Shown here: positions 17,595 to 25,747 of the stretch, in pieces | How positions within the stretch are numbered: the stretch's first letter is position 1 | Layout of the letters: every line of letters starts with the position of its first letter | Origin: Azotimanducus chitobiosivorans | Lineage (GTDB): Bacteria; Pseudomonadota; Gammaproteobacteria; Pseudomonadales; Azotimanducaceae | DNA: 64,000 nt | Direction: 5' to 3' | NCBI GenBank assembly: GCA_965200235.1 | Contig: OZ241339.1 | Coordinates: 372,001-436,000, forward strand | The notes under the pieces: model-generated | What the model saw: only the letters and a program-made list of their open reading frames with translations | Database searches by the model: none | What the model was told of the DNA's origin: nothing | Program-made: the position numbers and the translations under genes

Positions 17595-17968
17595 CGCCTA
17601 TCACGAAGGTCTTGGCCGAGCTGCAAGAGCTAGGACACGCTGCGCAGTGTTGCCAGCCCGACGGTTTCGGGTATGTCCTTGCAGTATTCGAGTATCCAGT
17701 CGATTCAGGCCGGTTTCGTGGGCACAGATTTAGAGTGGGCATAGGCTTTCAGGAAGATGCGTATCCCGAGTATCCGCCACACTGGCTATGCGTCTCGTCC
17801 TTGTCTGACAATAGGATCCCTCAGCATAGCGGATTCACATTTGAAGGTGCCGATTGGCGTGTGTTCAGCGTCCCGCCTAGCGATGTCTGGGATTCGTTGC
17901 CGACTTCGCAGAAGAATATGAAAACCTATCTTCGCTTGCACATGACTCGATTCTGGGATCAGGTGTGA
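17591..17968 (+). CDS. E2-like ubiquitin-conjugating protein (prokaryotic E2 family)
   Basis: This 125-residue protein overlaps the Ubl stop by four bases (ATGA) and its own stop overlaps the E1 start (GTGA), so the three genes are tightly coupled. The middle segment FRVGIGFQEDAYPEYPPHWLCV follows the E2 pattern of a beta-sheet leading to a Tyr-Pro/Pro-Pro turn. The cysteine at residue 67 (HWLC) is the best candidate for the thioester residue; C20 and C21 are alternatives. Its length and operon position between a multiubiquitin protein and a JAB-E1 fusion fit the prokaryotic E2 family E group known from comparative genomics. It would accept the activated Ubl from the E1 and pass it to targets, which are unknown. 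Confidence 0.7.
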   Translation: MTPITKVLAELQELGHAAQCCQPDGFGYVLAVFEYPVDSGRFRGHRFRVGIGFQEDAYPEYPPHWLCVSSLSDNRIPQHSGFTFEGADWRVFSVPPSDVWDSLPTSQKNMKTYLRLHMTRFWDQV

Positions 17969-19467
17969 AACACGAAGCCGTCATTCCCGAGCGCATCAAT
18001 GATCGAGTCAGCGACTTGCTGCTGCGGCATGTTCGTGGCGGGAAGCGGCAAGAAGAGCTTTGTTTCGGTCTGTGGCGACCGAGCACCGGTGCAACCCGAC
18101 GCACGTCTATTCTGTTCGACATCATTCCGCCTGAACCGGATGAACGTCGATTGCACGGAAACGCGAGCTTCACTCCCGAATATCTTACCCGCGCCGTGCG
18201 CCTTGCTTGCGATCGGAAAGCTGGCCTCGCCTTCATGCACAACCATCTCGCCCCAGGCTGGCAGGACATGAGTGAACCCGATATTGTTGCGGAGCGCGAA
18301 CGCATATCGCCCCCGGCTCGGGCGACCGGCTACCCCCTTCTCGGACTGACACTTGGCACAGATGGCAGTTGGAGTGGCCGACTCTGGCAGTGGAACGGCG
18401 GGAAGTTCAATCGCGTGTGGTGCGACAAGGTGCGCGTAGCAGGCAAGCGATTGCGGATTACCTTCAATGACAAAGCTATCCCGCCTCCTGCAAGGCGTTC
18501 CGTCCTGCAACGTACCATTGATACTTGGGGGGCAGGATGTCAAAACATCATCGCCCGCCTTCGTGTGGGTGTCGTGGGCGTAGGGAGTGTTGGTTCTATG
18601 GTCTCCGAGGCGCTCGCTCGAATGGGGGTTGAACGGTTGACACTTATCGATCCAGATAGAGTCGAGATGCATAATCTTGACCGCCTTGTACATGCTGGCA
18701 TCGATGATGTAGGGCGAGCTAAGGTAGAAGTCGCCGCGCATCGGCTGCGAGTGAGCGCAACCGCAGAGCGCTTTGATATTCGGACGTATCAACTGCCAAT
18801 TGAGAATGAGACGGCGCTACTTTCAGCCTTGGATTGCGACCTGCTCTTTTCCGCTGTTGACCGTCCGTTGCCGAAGGACTTGCTCAATCGGATCGCCTAC
18901 GTGCATTGCATTCCGGTGATCTCTGGTGGCGTGTTTGTGGGCAAGAAGAGTGACGGCACCTTAGGTCAGGCGGCATGGAGCGTAGCTATCGTCGGCCCAT
19001 CACGGCGCTGTCTTCGCTGTGACGGACAATACAACTCTTCAGAGGTCGTTTTGGAACGCGACGGGTCGTTCGACGACCCAAGTTATGTTACCAATGCAAC
19101 TGGCCGCGAGCAGGCGAACCAGAACGTCTTTCCTTTTTGCACGAATCTTGCGAGCCTTATGGTGATCGAAATGGCGAGACTCATCGTGGCAGCGGATTGG
19201 TGGCCGGATGTCGGTGGCAAGCTGCATTACAGTCTCATTCCAGGAAGGCTTCAACACGAACAAGGAATGTGTCAGCCGAATTGCTCGATACGTGAAACAG
19301 AGGCCCTCGGCGATGCGTATCAGTACCCATTTGTACAGCCTGCGGACACACGACAAGCACCGACGCGCCAAACTCGAGTCGGACTCGCTAAAATCTGGCG
19401 TTTTATAAGGGACTTATATACAAAAGTTGACAGCCCCCCCCACCATTGCGAACCGCCCCAGAGTTGA
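17965..19467 (+). CDS. JAB (JAMM) peptidase - E1 adenylyltransferase fusion; C-terminus replaced by IS sequence
   Basis: Residues 1-150 form a JAB/MPN metalloprotease: the pattern EELCFGLW, then HNHLAPGWQDMSEPD, gives the JAMM glutamate, the H-x-H pair (H92, H94), a serine and an aspartate. From about residue 200 there is a ThiF/E1 adenylation domain: VGVVGVGSVGSMVSEALARMG, then LIDPDRVEMHNLDRL. Cysteine pairs CLRC and CQPNC probably bind zinc. The fusion would both mature the Ubl and activate it for transfer to the E2. The last 20 residues (after WRFIR) are encoded by the left end of the TnpB element at 19407. Joining the two flanks at TTTTAT would instead give WRFIKGLRPDG and a TAG at 20762-20764, overlapping the ATPase start. 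The present protein therefore lost about six native residues and gained an unrelated tail. Confidence 0.85.
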   Translation: MKHEAVIPERINDRVSDLLLRHVRGGKRQEELCFGLWRPSTGATRRTSILFDIIPPEPDERRLHGNASFTPEYLTRAVRLACDRKAGLAFMHNHLAPGWQDMSEPDIVAERERISPPARATGYPLLGLTLGTDGSWSGRLWQWNGGKFNRVWCDKVRVAGKRLRITFNDKAIPPPARRSVLQRTIDTWGAGCQNIIARLRVGVVGVGSVGSMVSEALARMGVERLTLIDPDRVEMHNLDRLVHAGIDDVGRAKVEVAAHRLRVSATAERFDIRTYQLPIENETALLSALDCDLLFSAVDRPLPKDLLNRIAYVHCIPVISGGVFVGKKSDGTLGQAAWSVAIVGPSRRCLRCDGQYNSSEVVLERDGSFDDPSYVTNATGREQANQNVFPFCTNLASLMVIEMARLIVAADWWPDVGGKLHYSLIPGRLQHEQGMCQPNCSIRETEALGDAYQYPFVQPADTRQAPTRQTRVGLAKIWRFIRDLYTKVDSPPHHCEPPQS

Positions 19468-20739
19468 GTAAAATAGCACCGTGAGATACACCCATCGCTC
19501 AACCCGTTACCGCTTACTTCCGTGTACGCATGCGAAGCATCAATTGTTATGGCAGGTGACCGGTGCCTGTATTTGGGTATGGAACCGAATGCTCGCGTAC
19601 AACGAAGAGGAATACGCATGGCATGAACGGATTCCGTGGGTCCTGCCAAAGCCATCGACGCGGTTTGAATCAACCGCAAAGATATTCACAAAGCTCCGTG
19701 CGAAGACAGACTGGCTGCAGTCACTGCCGTTCGGTGCTGTTCGTCATACGCTTCAGTACCAAGCACGTGCATGGGAGAAGTATTTTAAGAGGCAAGGTGG
19801 TCGTCCGCAGTACAAGTCAAGGTATCGGACGCGGGCGGTGACGTTCCCTGAACCCGGACATTTTCAGTTGTCGGGAAGTAGCCTCCGCTTGCAGAAACTT
19901 GGATGGTTCCGCCTTGCTCGACGAGGCAACGACCCATACCGTGACTACGAACCACGTGCGGTGACGATCAAACGAGAATGCGGACGATGGTATGCGGTGA
20001 TTCGGTATCGGGTGCCCGCACACGAAGTCGAACACATTGACGATGGTCACGCAATCGGTGTAGACATGAATGTGGGACAAGTTGCATGCAGCGACGGCGA
20101 GATCGTTCGGCTTGACCGTGAACGCCTTGAAAGGCTTGAATGCCGGAAGCGTCGATATCAGCGCCGCATGGCACGACAGGTGATCGGGTCAAACCGAAGG
20201 GAAGTGACAAAGCAACGTCTATCGAACGTGTATCGGAACATTCGCTGCTATCGAGACAACTGGCACCACCACACGTCAAAGGCGATTGCTGAGAAAGCCG
20301 GTACGGTCGTTGTCGAAAAGCTCAACACCAAAGGCATGACGGCTTCAGCGAAAGGTGATGTCGTCACCCCCGGAAAGAATGTCACGCGGAAAGCTGGCTT
20401 GAACCGTGAGATTCTCAACACCGGATGGTCAAGTCTCAAACACAAGCTCAGCTACAAGTCGGCACGACTCATTGAAGTGAACCCGCAATACACGTCCCAG
20501 ACGTGCTCCCGATGCGGGTTTGTGGATGCGAGAAACAGACCCACACAAGCCAAGTTCAAGTGCTTGGCGTGTGGGCATACAGACAATGCTGATGTGAATG
20601 CGGCATTGAATATATTGGCGTCGGGGACTGGCGCAACTAGACGTGGAGGTGGCGAGGTCACTCGGCCTGTGAAGCGTCAAGAAGTAGCGGAACGAGGGTC
20701 AACGTGACCTGTCAAGTTTCGTATATAAATCCCTTTTAT
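19407..20739 (+). mobile_element. TnpB-only IS200/IS605-type element with imperfect terminal inverted repeats
   Basis: The element carries one gene, tnpB, and no Y1 transposase, so its movement needs a TnpA from elsewhere. Its ends form an unusual imperfect inverted repeat: 19407-19433 (AAGGGACTTATATAC then AAAAGTTGACAG) against 20709-20735 (reverse complement AAGGGATTTATATAC then GAAACTTGACAG). They match at 24 of 27 positions. TTTTAT precedes the left end and also closes the right end, where CCCTTTTATAAAGGG can fold into a hairpin. That fits IS605-type cleavage beside a short target motif. I set the boundaries so that excision at TTTTAT restores the host reading frame. The 3' end of tnpB and the right end are where the guide RNA of such elements usually lies. 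Confidence 0.75.
19481..20707 (+). CDS. tnpB: RNA-guided endonuclease TnpB (IS605 OrfB family)
   Basis: The 408-residue protein has the standard TnpB order: a helical N-terminal half, a split RuvC nuclease, and a zinc ribbon near the C-terminus. The RuvC acidic residues are all present: Asp in GVDMNVG (about residue 196), Glu in VVVEKLN (about 278) and Asp in DNADVNAALN (about 370). The zinc ribbon reads CSRCGF and CLACGH. So the protein looks catalytically intact, able to cut DNA next to a target motif guided by RNA from its own right end. The start is GTG at 19481. The gene follows the truncated E1 gene on the same strand and may be read from the upstream operon promoter. Confidence 0.9.
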   Translation: MRYTHRSTRYRLLPCTHAKHQLLWQVTGACIWVWNRMLAYNEEEYAWHERIPWVLPKPSTRFESTAKIFTKLRAKTDWLQSLPFGAVRHTLQYQARAWEKYFKRQGGRPQYKSRYRTRAVTFPEPGHFQLSGSSLRLQKLGWFRLARRGNDPYRDYEPRAVTIKRECGRWYAVIRYRVPAHEVEHIDDGHAIGVDMNVGQVACSDGEIVRLDRERLERLECRKRRYQRRMARQVIGSNRREVTKQRLSNVYRNIRCYRDNWHHHTSKAIAEKAGTVVVEKLNTKGMTASAKGDVVTPGKNVTRKAGLNREILNTGWSSLKHKLSYKSARLIEVNPQYTSQTCSRCGFVDARNRPTQAKFKCLACGHTDNADVNAALNILASGTGATRRGGGEVTRPVKRQEVAERGST

Positions 20740-20756
20740 AAAGGGGCTGCGACCTG

Positions 20757-21995
20757 ATGGCTAGCGTCACAACCCTCAATCTGCGGGACATCCGATGCTT
20801 CGCGGGTGAGCAGTCTGGGCGACTCGCCCGAATCACCTTGCTCGTGGGCGCAAACGGTGCTGGCAAGTCCACTTTTCTTGGTTGCTACAAGACGCTGACT
20901 CGTTTAGCGAACCTGCACAAGCTTGATGACGAGAACTACTTTGACGAAGCGCCGTTTGAAATGGGTGGTTTTGACACCATTGCGCGAACAGGTTGTGATG
21001 CATTCTCTTTGGGCGCTGAGTTTGCCGATCACTGCCACGAATCTCTGCGGTTTGACTTCGCAAGGGCAAATGGAAGCGAGCCTATCGAGCAGAAAGTTCG
21101 CCTTGGCTGGAACGATGACTATATGGACATTAGCCGGCGCGCTGCCGCTACTGAATCGTTTCTTATCCTAAATTCTCGATTTTCCTTCGCTCTGAATCGA
21201 GCATACATTTCTTACGCGCAGGTCTCGACCTGGCTGGCACGGGCGGTGAAGTACGGACATATGCCGTTCAATGGCGATGTCGCGTCGTTCCGGCGGAGCA
21301 GTAGATCAGTGACCGAAGATGATGTGATTGCCTTTAGTCGATTTATATCACTCCTGCGGTCTGGCTTGCCGTTGCCAGTTGACGAGGCGTTCAGTGTGCA
21401 TGCGCTCGATCCACACTTGGAACGTCGACAACGCACGTATTTGTTGCAGCCCCAGCTCTTGCCTGCGCTAGACCCGGAAGCACTAGCTTTTCTGGCAGAC
21501 CTCGGCAAGCGCTTGGAGCTTTGGACTGATGTGAGAACCAAGGGCGAAGCAAACGGGTTTGCGATTCTTGTGGACTCGGTAGCGGGTACGCATAACCTCA
21601 TGGATGTCGGCTTTGGTGTGCACAGTATGTTGCCACTTGCGAGAGCTATCTACGAGCGGCCCGCACATGCAATGCTCCTGCTACAGCAGCCGGAAGTTCA
21701 CCTGCATCCCGAAGCTCAAGCGAATCTCGCGCAATTCATGGTGGAGAGCCAGCAAGGGTTTCTCATTGAGACACATAGCGATCATTTCTTGGATCGATTT
21801 CGCATATCCGTCATGCGAAAGCAATTGTCGACGGATGATCTCTCTATCCTCTACTTTGAGCCCGTGAATGACGGCAGCGCATCTGTTATTCATCACATCG
21901 CAGTTGACGAGTCCGGCAATCTGATCAACGTTCCGAGGAACTTTCGATCATTCTTCGACCGCGAGATCAACGCGCTTCTTGGCTTTGAAGATTAG
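20757..21995 (+). CDS. AAA/ABC-type ATPase (AAA_21 / DUF3696-like)
   Basis: The 412-residue protein has a Walker A motif near residue 30 (LLVGANGAGKSTF), a late Walker B with the typical reading LLLQQPEVHLHPEAQ (about residue 305), and an H-loop IETHSDHFLDR. This is the overall plan of AAA_21 / DUF3696 ATPases, which resemble OLD and Rad50-type motors and are common in defence loci with a separate effector. No TOPRIM or nuclease domain is present in the chain, so the PIN-like protein encoded next could be the effector. In the sequence rebuilt without the TnpB element, its ATG overlaps the E1 stop, so it probably was the fourth gene of the ubiquitin-like operon. Confidence 0.8.
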   Translation: MASVTTLNLRDIRCFAGEQSGRLARITLLVGANGAGKSTFLGCYKTLTRLANLHKLDDENYFDEAPFEMGGFDTIARTGCDAFSLGAEFADHCHESLRFDFARANGSEPIEQKVRLGWNDDYMDISRRAAATESFLILNSRFSFALNRAYISYAQVSTWLARAVKYGHMPFNGDVASFRRSSRSVTEDDVIAFSRFISLLRSGLPLPVDEAFSVHALDPHLERRQRTYLLQPQLLPALDPEALAFLADLGKRLELWTDVRTKGEANGFAILVDSVAGTHNLMDVGFGVHSMLPLARAIYERPAHAMLLLQQPEVHLHPEAQANLAQFMVESQQGFLIETHSDHFLDRFRISVMRKQLSTDDLSILYFEPVNDGSASVIHHIAVDESGNLINVPRNFRSFFDREINALLGFED

Positions 21996-22034
21996 TTATG
22001 ATGAGAGTGGTGGCAGGGCCCGGCTTGCGGATTA

Positions 22035-22279
22035 GGGCGTGTTAACACTATGCACGTTGACGCTGCCGAGACCCGTTTTCCGCCAGACAAGGCCGAGCGA
22101 GCGCTGTGTGGCCTACCCCACATGAGCGAGCGAGAACGAAGGCTGGCGGAAAACGGGGCCGGCCCGAAGGGTTGTCGCCTGAGCAAGAGCCGGAGCGAAC
22201 ACTTTGGGGCATGCGAATGGGCTTTTTCGGCTCTTGCACAGGCGACAACAGCGTCGGTGGGCATAGTGTTAACACGCCC
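22035..22279. mobile_element. MITE-C copy 1 (245 bp, TA-flanked)
   Basis: The element begins GGGCGTGTTAACACTATG and ends with the exact inverted complement, flanked on both sides by TA, as expected for a Tc1/mariner-IS630-type miniature element. Inside lie two consecutive imperfect palindromes. One has arms CCCGTTTTCCGCCAG / CTGGCGGAAAACGGG; the other has arms GTTGTCGCCTG.GCAAGAGCCG / CGGCTCTTGCACAGGCGACAAC. It encodes no transposase. A second copy lies at 31965-32211 in the opposite orientation. It separates the ATPase gene from the PIN-like gene. Confidence 0.88.
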
Positions 22280-22363
22280 TAGATGGAATGCCTCAGCCAC
22301 TTCAAGAATGGACACGTCCTAATATGTGCCAGCGTTCCGCTCGAATCTGGAGGCTCTTCAAGA

Positions 22364-22807
22364 GTGTGTACCAAAACCATACTTGATGCCAGCCTGTTCT
22401 CCCGATTTGGCGACAATGAAATGAAGGCTTGGAGACAGTGGATCGAGAGTGGCGATGGCGTACTCGCCTACACGACGACCGGACGATTTGGACGGGAATT
22501 GCGGAACAACTGGATGATCAGAAACTATGTGTTCGGTCAACGTAGAGGGCGTTCTGCGTTAGTCAAGAAGCCGGAATTGGATGAGGCCGCTGCGGAGCTA
22601 CAGGGACGCGAGTTTAGTTCCAATGATCAGCATGTACTTGAGCTCGCGCTGGCGAGTAGCGCCCAGGTGTTATGCACCGGTGACGAAGCTTTGAAGCAGG
22701 ACTTCCTCAAGAATCTGCCAAAGTTGCGTCGGGGCGTGTATCCGCACAATGCGTCGCGCAAGGCCCGTGAAAAATTCCTGTCGGCGTATCGGTGTAGCGC
22801 AGGCTGA
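22364..22807 (+). CDS. PIN-like domain nuclease
   Basis: The 147-residue protein follows the PIN-domain plan of four acidic residues around a small alpha/beta fold: Asp in TILDASLF at the first strand, Glu in GRELRNNW, Asp in SSNDQHVLELALAS, and Asp in CTGDEALKQDF. Such proteins cut RNA, often as toxins or as effectors of defence systems. I chose GTG 22364: it puts the first strand at the N-terminus as usual and is preceded by GGAGG at ten bases. The frame is open to an ATG at 22283 that lies only two bases beyond the MITE; the extra residues look unlike a PIN start. No obvious antitoxin gene lies next to it, which favours a role with the upstream ATPase or downstream methylase. Confidence 0.65.
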   Translation: MCTKTILDASLFSRFGDNEMKAWRQWIESGDGVLAYTTTGRFGRELRNNWMIRNYVFGQRRGRSALVKKPELDEAAAELQGREFSSNDQHVLELALASSAQVLCTGDEALKQDFLKNLPKLRRGVYPHNASRKAREKFLSAYRCSAG

Positions 22808-22870
22808 GCTTGCTCGCGGCGGTAGTTGCAATCGAGACGTAGGAGTCATTCAAGGCATAAGAGGTTGCTG

Positions 22871-25744
22871 ATGGCTGGTAATTCCACAGAAGTCGCATAC
22901 AACTTTGCGCTCGCTAAGCTGCTTCGTCTTGAAGGGTTGAACGCCCAAGCGGAGCAGCGCAAGAAGTTCGGGTCTGCACGCGGACAAGCCGATGTGCTGA
23001 TCGACTTCGATGACTACGCGGTTGTCATTGAGGCGGAGTTTGGCAGCCCCGGCAAGAAAGATGCCGACAAGCGATTCCCTCGCGAGGCGCCTGCCGTGGT
23101 CAACGGACTCGAAGTGCGCTTGGTCGTTGCCCTTGGCTACCCGGCGCACTTGGCGCAGTTGCCTGAAAGCGATTCTGAATCCAATTTGTCCGAGCGGAGC
23201 GACCTGCGAATCGCCTACCGATACTACGGTGAAGATTGGGGAGAAGAATCTTCGACGTCGGTGGCGGCTCTTGCGGCAACCTTGCGGGATTATTGGGTGC
23301 AGAGCGATAACGGCATCGGTATTGAAGAGATCGTTGAGCAAGCCTCCGAGGCGATTCGGCTAGCGGCGTCGGTCTTGGAAAAAGTGGATGCGGACGGAGA
23401 GGAAAATGCCGACGGCCCCTCGACCAAAGCGCTCATCTGGCTGAACGCACTGCTGTTTCAAGAATTGCTGGCGCGGCATTTCGATCACTCCGAGCTGCCT
23501 GCCGAACACGCTGATAAGAAGATCCGGCGCCCGGACCCGGAACGCGGCGCCGAACACTTGCTGTCCCAATGGATCGAACTGCTCGAAATCAACTGGTGGC
23601 CCATCTTTCATATCGCCAAAGAGACCTTGAAGACGACACCTGCGCCGAACGACTATCAAGCGCTTGCTATCTTGAAGCGTGCGGCGGCGGAGATTGCCGA
23701 GACAGGTGCCATCCGCAGGCACGATGTCGCTGGCCGTATTTTTCATCGCCTGCTGGACTCGCGGAAGTTCCTAGCGACGAACTACACGACAATTCCAGCA
23801 GCCATCATGCTGGCGGGACTTGCGTTTGATGAGCGCAGCGAAAGCTGGCGTGGGATTGATTTCTCGAGTCCTGCGAGCGTGAAGGCGCTGAAGGTCGTAG
23901 ACCCCGCCTGCGGCAGCGGCACTTTGCTGATGGCGGCGACTCAGGAAATTCTCAAACGTGCGCGCAGGACCGACGATGCCAGTTTCGACGAGCGGGCGGT
24001 GGTGCGCGCGGTTCTTGAGGAAGCGCTGTATGGATTCGACGTGGTGCCGGCCGCCGTGCATCTGGCCGCCTCAACGCTGTGCATGGCGGAGGCGCGCCAA
24101 CTCATTCAGGACATGCAATTGTGGCGGTTGCGACATGAAGTCGTAGAAGGATTGCCGAGGCTCGGCAGCTTGGATTTTCTCGCTACCTCCCCAAGCAAGG
24201 GGTTTGCGAAACCGCTCGGCCTGTTTGAGGAGGAAGGTGTCTCCACGAGAGTGTCGGGGTCGGCGGAGCAAAGAGAACAGATGGACATGCCGGGCAAGTG
24301 CCATTTGGTGATCGCCAATCCGCCGTATACGAGGGCGGGCGGGCCTGGAAACGAAGACAATAGCAATTGGAATCCTATCTTTGGCTCGCTGCTTGATGGC
24401 AAGGATGCCGACACGATGAAGCGCGCCTTGGAGAAGGCGCTGAGCCCAACGGCGGCAAGCATGTATGCAGGGCTCGGTTCGGCCTTTGTCGAGCTTGCTA
24501 ACCAGCATCTCGATCACCAGGGTCGCCTTGCCTTCGTGCTGCCCGGCACGCTGCTATCTGGGACTCGCTGGGCGAGCGTTCGTCAGCTCCTGCTCGGCAA
24601 CTACTGCATTGACTGGGTGGTTGTCAGTCACGACGGGCGCAATCGCAGCGCGCGCAAAGAGTTGCCGGGGAGAAGATGGATTGCATTTTCGGAATCCACG
24701 CGCATCGCCGAAACACTGGTCGTTGCGACCAAGAACGCTGGCGACGCCAGGCAGCATCATCAAGTGCGATTTGTGAATCTATTGCGCAATCCCGACGAGC
24801 CGCTTGAGGCACTTGCGCTCACGCAACGGCTTCTGGCACTGGATGAGGAGGGCGTGCCTTCGGAGCCTGTGTCGATCAGGATTGGTGATAGGAATTGGGG
24901 GAGTGTCGTTGCTGTTCCACAAACAGAACTTGATCAAGGCCCATGGTCGTATGCGTCTCTTGTACAGCCAGAACTTTCGAGCACGAGGCTGCGGCGTTCG
25001 TCTTCATCCACACACTTCTTGGATAATATTCCGAGAGTGGAGTTGCAGAACCTTGCAGATTTTGGTCCGTATGAGATGCAGATTAAGAACCCTGATCAGG
25101 GACTGTTTACGATCATTCAATCGACAGAGACTTTGCATGCGGGCATTCCCGCGCTTTGGCACCATAAATCGACCTACAACAACACGCTTCTGGCGGCATC
25201 GGATGCACGATTGCAAAGGCGGAGTGACAAGGATTCGAAGAAGCAGGAGGCCATGCTTGCGAAGCAGCGTCGTCTTCATCTCGCCCGTGAACTTGGGTGG
25301 GCCCCGCAAAAACTGGCCTGTGTACTAACCGAGACACCGATGCTTGGCGTTAGGTCTTGGGTAACGATTCTATTGCATCATGGTGTTGGCGGCGCTGAGG
25401 AAGCGCTGTGCCTTTGGTTCAATTCGACACCTGGCGTGTTGATGCGGGTGCTGCATGGGGGGCGACCCTATCTTGGTAGGTCTACGATCACGCATGAGCT
25501 TGCACGCAGTTTGCCAGTGCTCGATGTTGGCAAGCTTGATCAGCAGCGACTGAAGGCATCGGTAGACATCTTCCATAGTCTCAAGAACCGTCCGCTGCAA
25601 GGATTTACAGACATTGCAACCGATCCCGTGCGGAGAGAACTGAATAGCCGCTTTGCCAAAGAGGTACTCGACGTGGACCCCAACCTGATTGAGGCATTGA
25701 CGCAAAAGCTGGCGCTGGAACCCACCATGCACGTTCGGCACTGA
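22871..25744 (+). CDS. Adenine-specific DNA methyltransferase with N-terminal nuclease-like domain (type IIG-like)
   Basis: The 957-residue protein has the motifs of an N6-adenine methylase of the gamma class: VDPACGSGTLLMAA (SAM binding, near residue 343) and IANPPYTRAGG (catalytic NPPY, near residue 482), with a long C-terminal target-recognition region. The first 60 residues carry QADVLID and VVIEAEFG, which fits the D...E-x-E core of a PD-(D/E)XK endonuclease. The protein could therefore methylate and cut on one chain, as type IIG or related single-protein restriction systems do. I chose ATG 22871, preceded by AGAGG, over the longer frame from 22826. It is the last gene of the island and ends three bases before the convergent gspN. 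Confidence 0.8.
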   Translation: MAGNSTEVAYNFALAKLLRLEGLNAQAEQRKKFGSARGQADVLIDFDDYAVVIEAEFGSPGKKDADKRFPREAPAVVNGLEVRLVVALGYPAHLAQLPESDSESNLSERSDLRIAYRYYGEDWGEESSTSVAALAATLRDYWVQSDNGIGIEEIVEQASEAIRLAASVLEKVDADGEENADGPSTKALIWLNALLFQELLARHFDHSELPAEHADKKIRRPDPERGAEHLLSQWIELLEINWWPIFHIAKETLKTTPAPNDYQALAILKRAAAEIAETGAIRRHDVAGRIFHRLLDSRKFLATNYTTIPAAIMLAGLAFDERSESWRGIDFSSPASVKALKVVDPACGSGTLLMAATQEILKRARRTDDASFDERAVVRAVLEEALYGFDVVPAAVHLAASTLCMAEARQLIQDMQLWRLRHEVVEGLPRLGSLDFLATSPSKGFAKPLGLFEEEGVSTRVSGSAEQREQMDMPGKCHLVIANPPYTRAGGPGNEDNSNWNPIFGSLLDGKDADTMKRALEKALSPTAASMYAGLGSAFVELANQHLDHQGRLAFVLPGTLLSGTRWASVRQLLLGNYCIDWVVVSHDGRNRSARKELPGRRWIAFSESTRIAETLVVATKNAGDARQHHQVRFVNLLRNPDEPLEALALTQRLLALDEEGVPSEPVSIRIGDRNWGSVVAVPQTELDQGPWSYASLVQPELSSTRLRRSSSSTHFLDNIPRVELQNLADFGPYEMQIKNPDQGLFTIIQSTETLHAGIPALWHHKSTYNNTLLAASDARLQRRSDKDSKKQEAMLAKQRRLHLARELGWAPQKLACVLTETPMLGVRSWVTILLHHGVGGAEEALCLWFNSTPGVLMRVLHGGRPYLGRSTITHELARSLPVLDVGKLDQQRLKASVDIFHSLKNRPLQGFTDIATDPVRRELNSRFAKEVLDVDPNLIEALTQKLALEPTMHVRH

Positions 25745-25747
25745 CTC

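Noticed and set aside
22035..22279. Small gene between the ATPase and the PIN-like protein
   Set aside because: The sequence is a MITE with inverted ends and a second copy at 31965.
22283..22363. ATG 22283 as start of the PIN-like gene
   Set aside because: Adds 27 residues unlike the family, starts two bases after a MITE, and has no ribosome-binding site; GTG 22364 has GGAGG.
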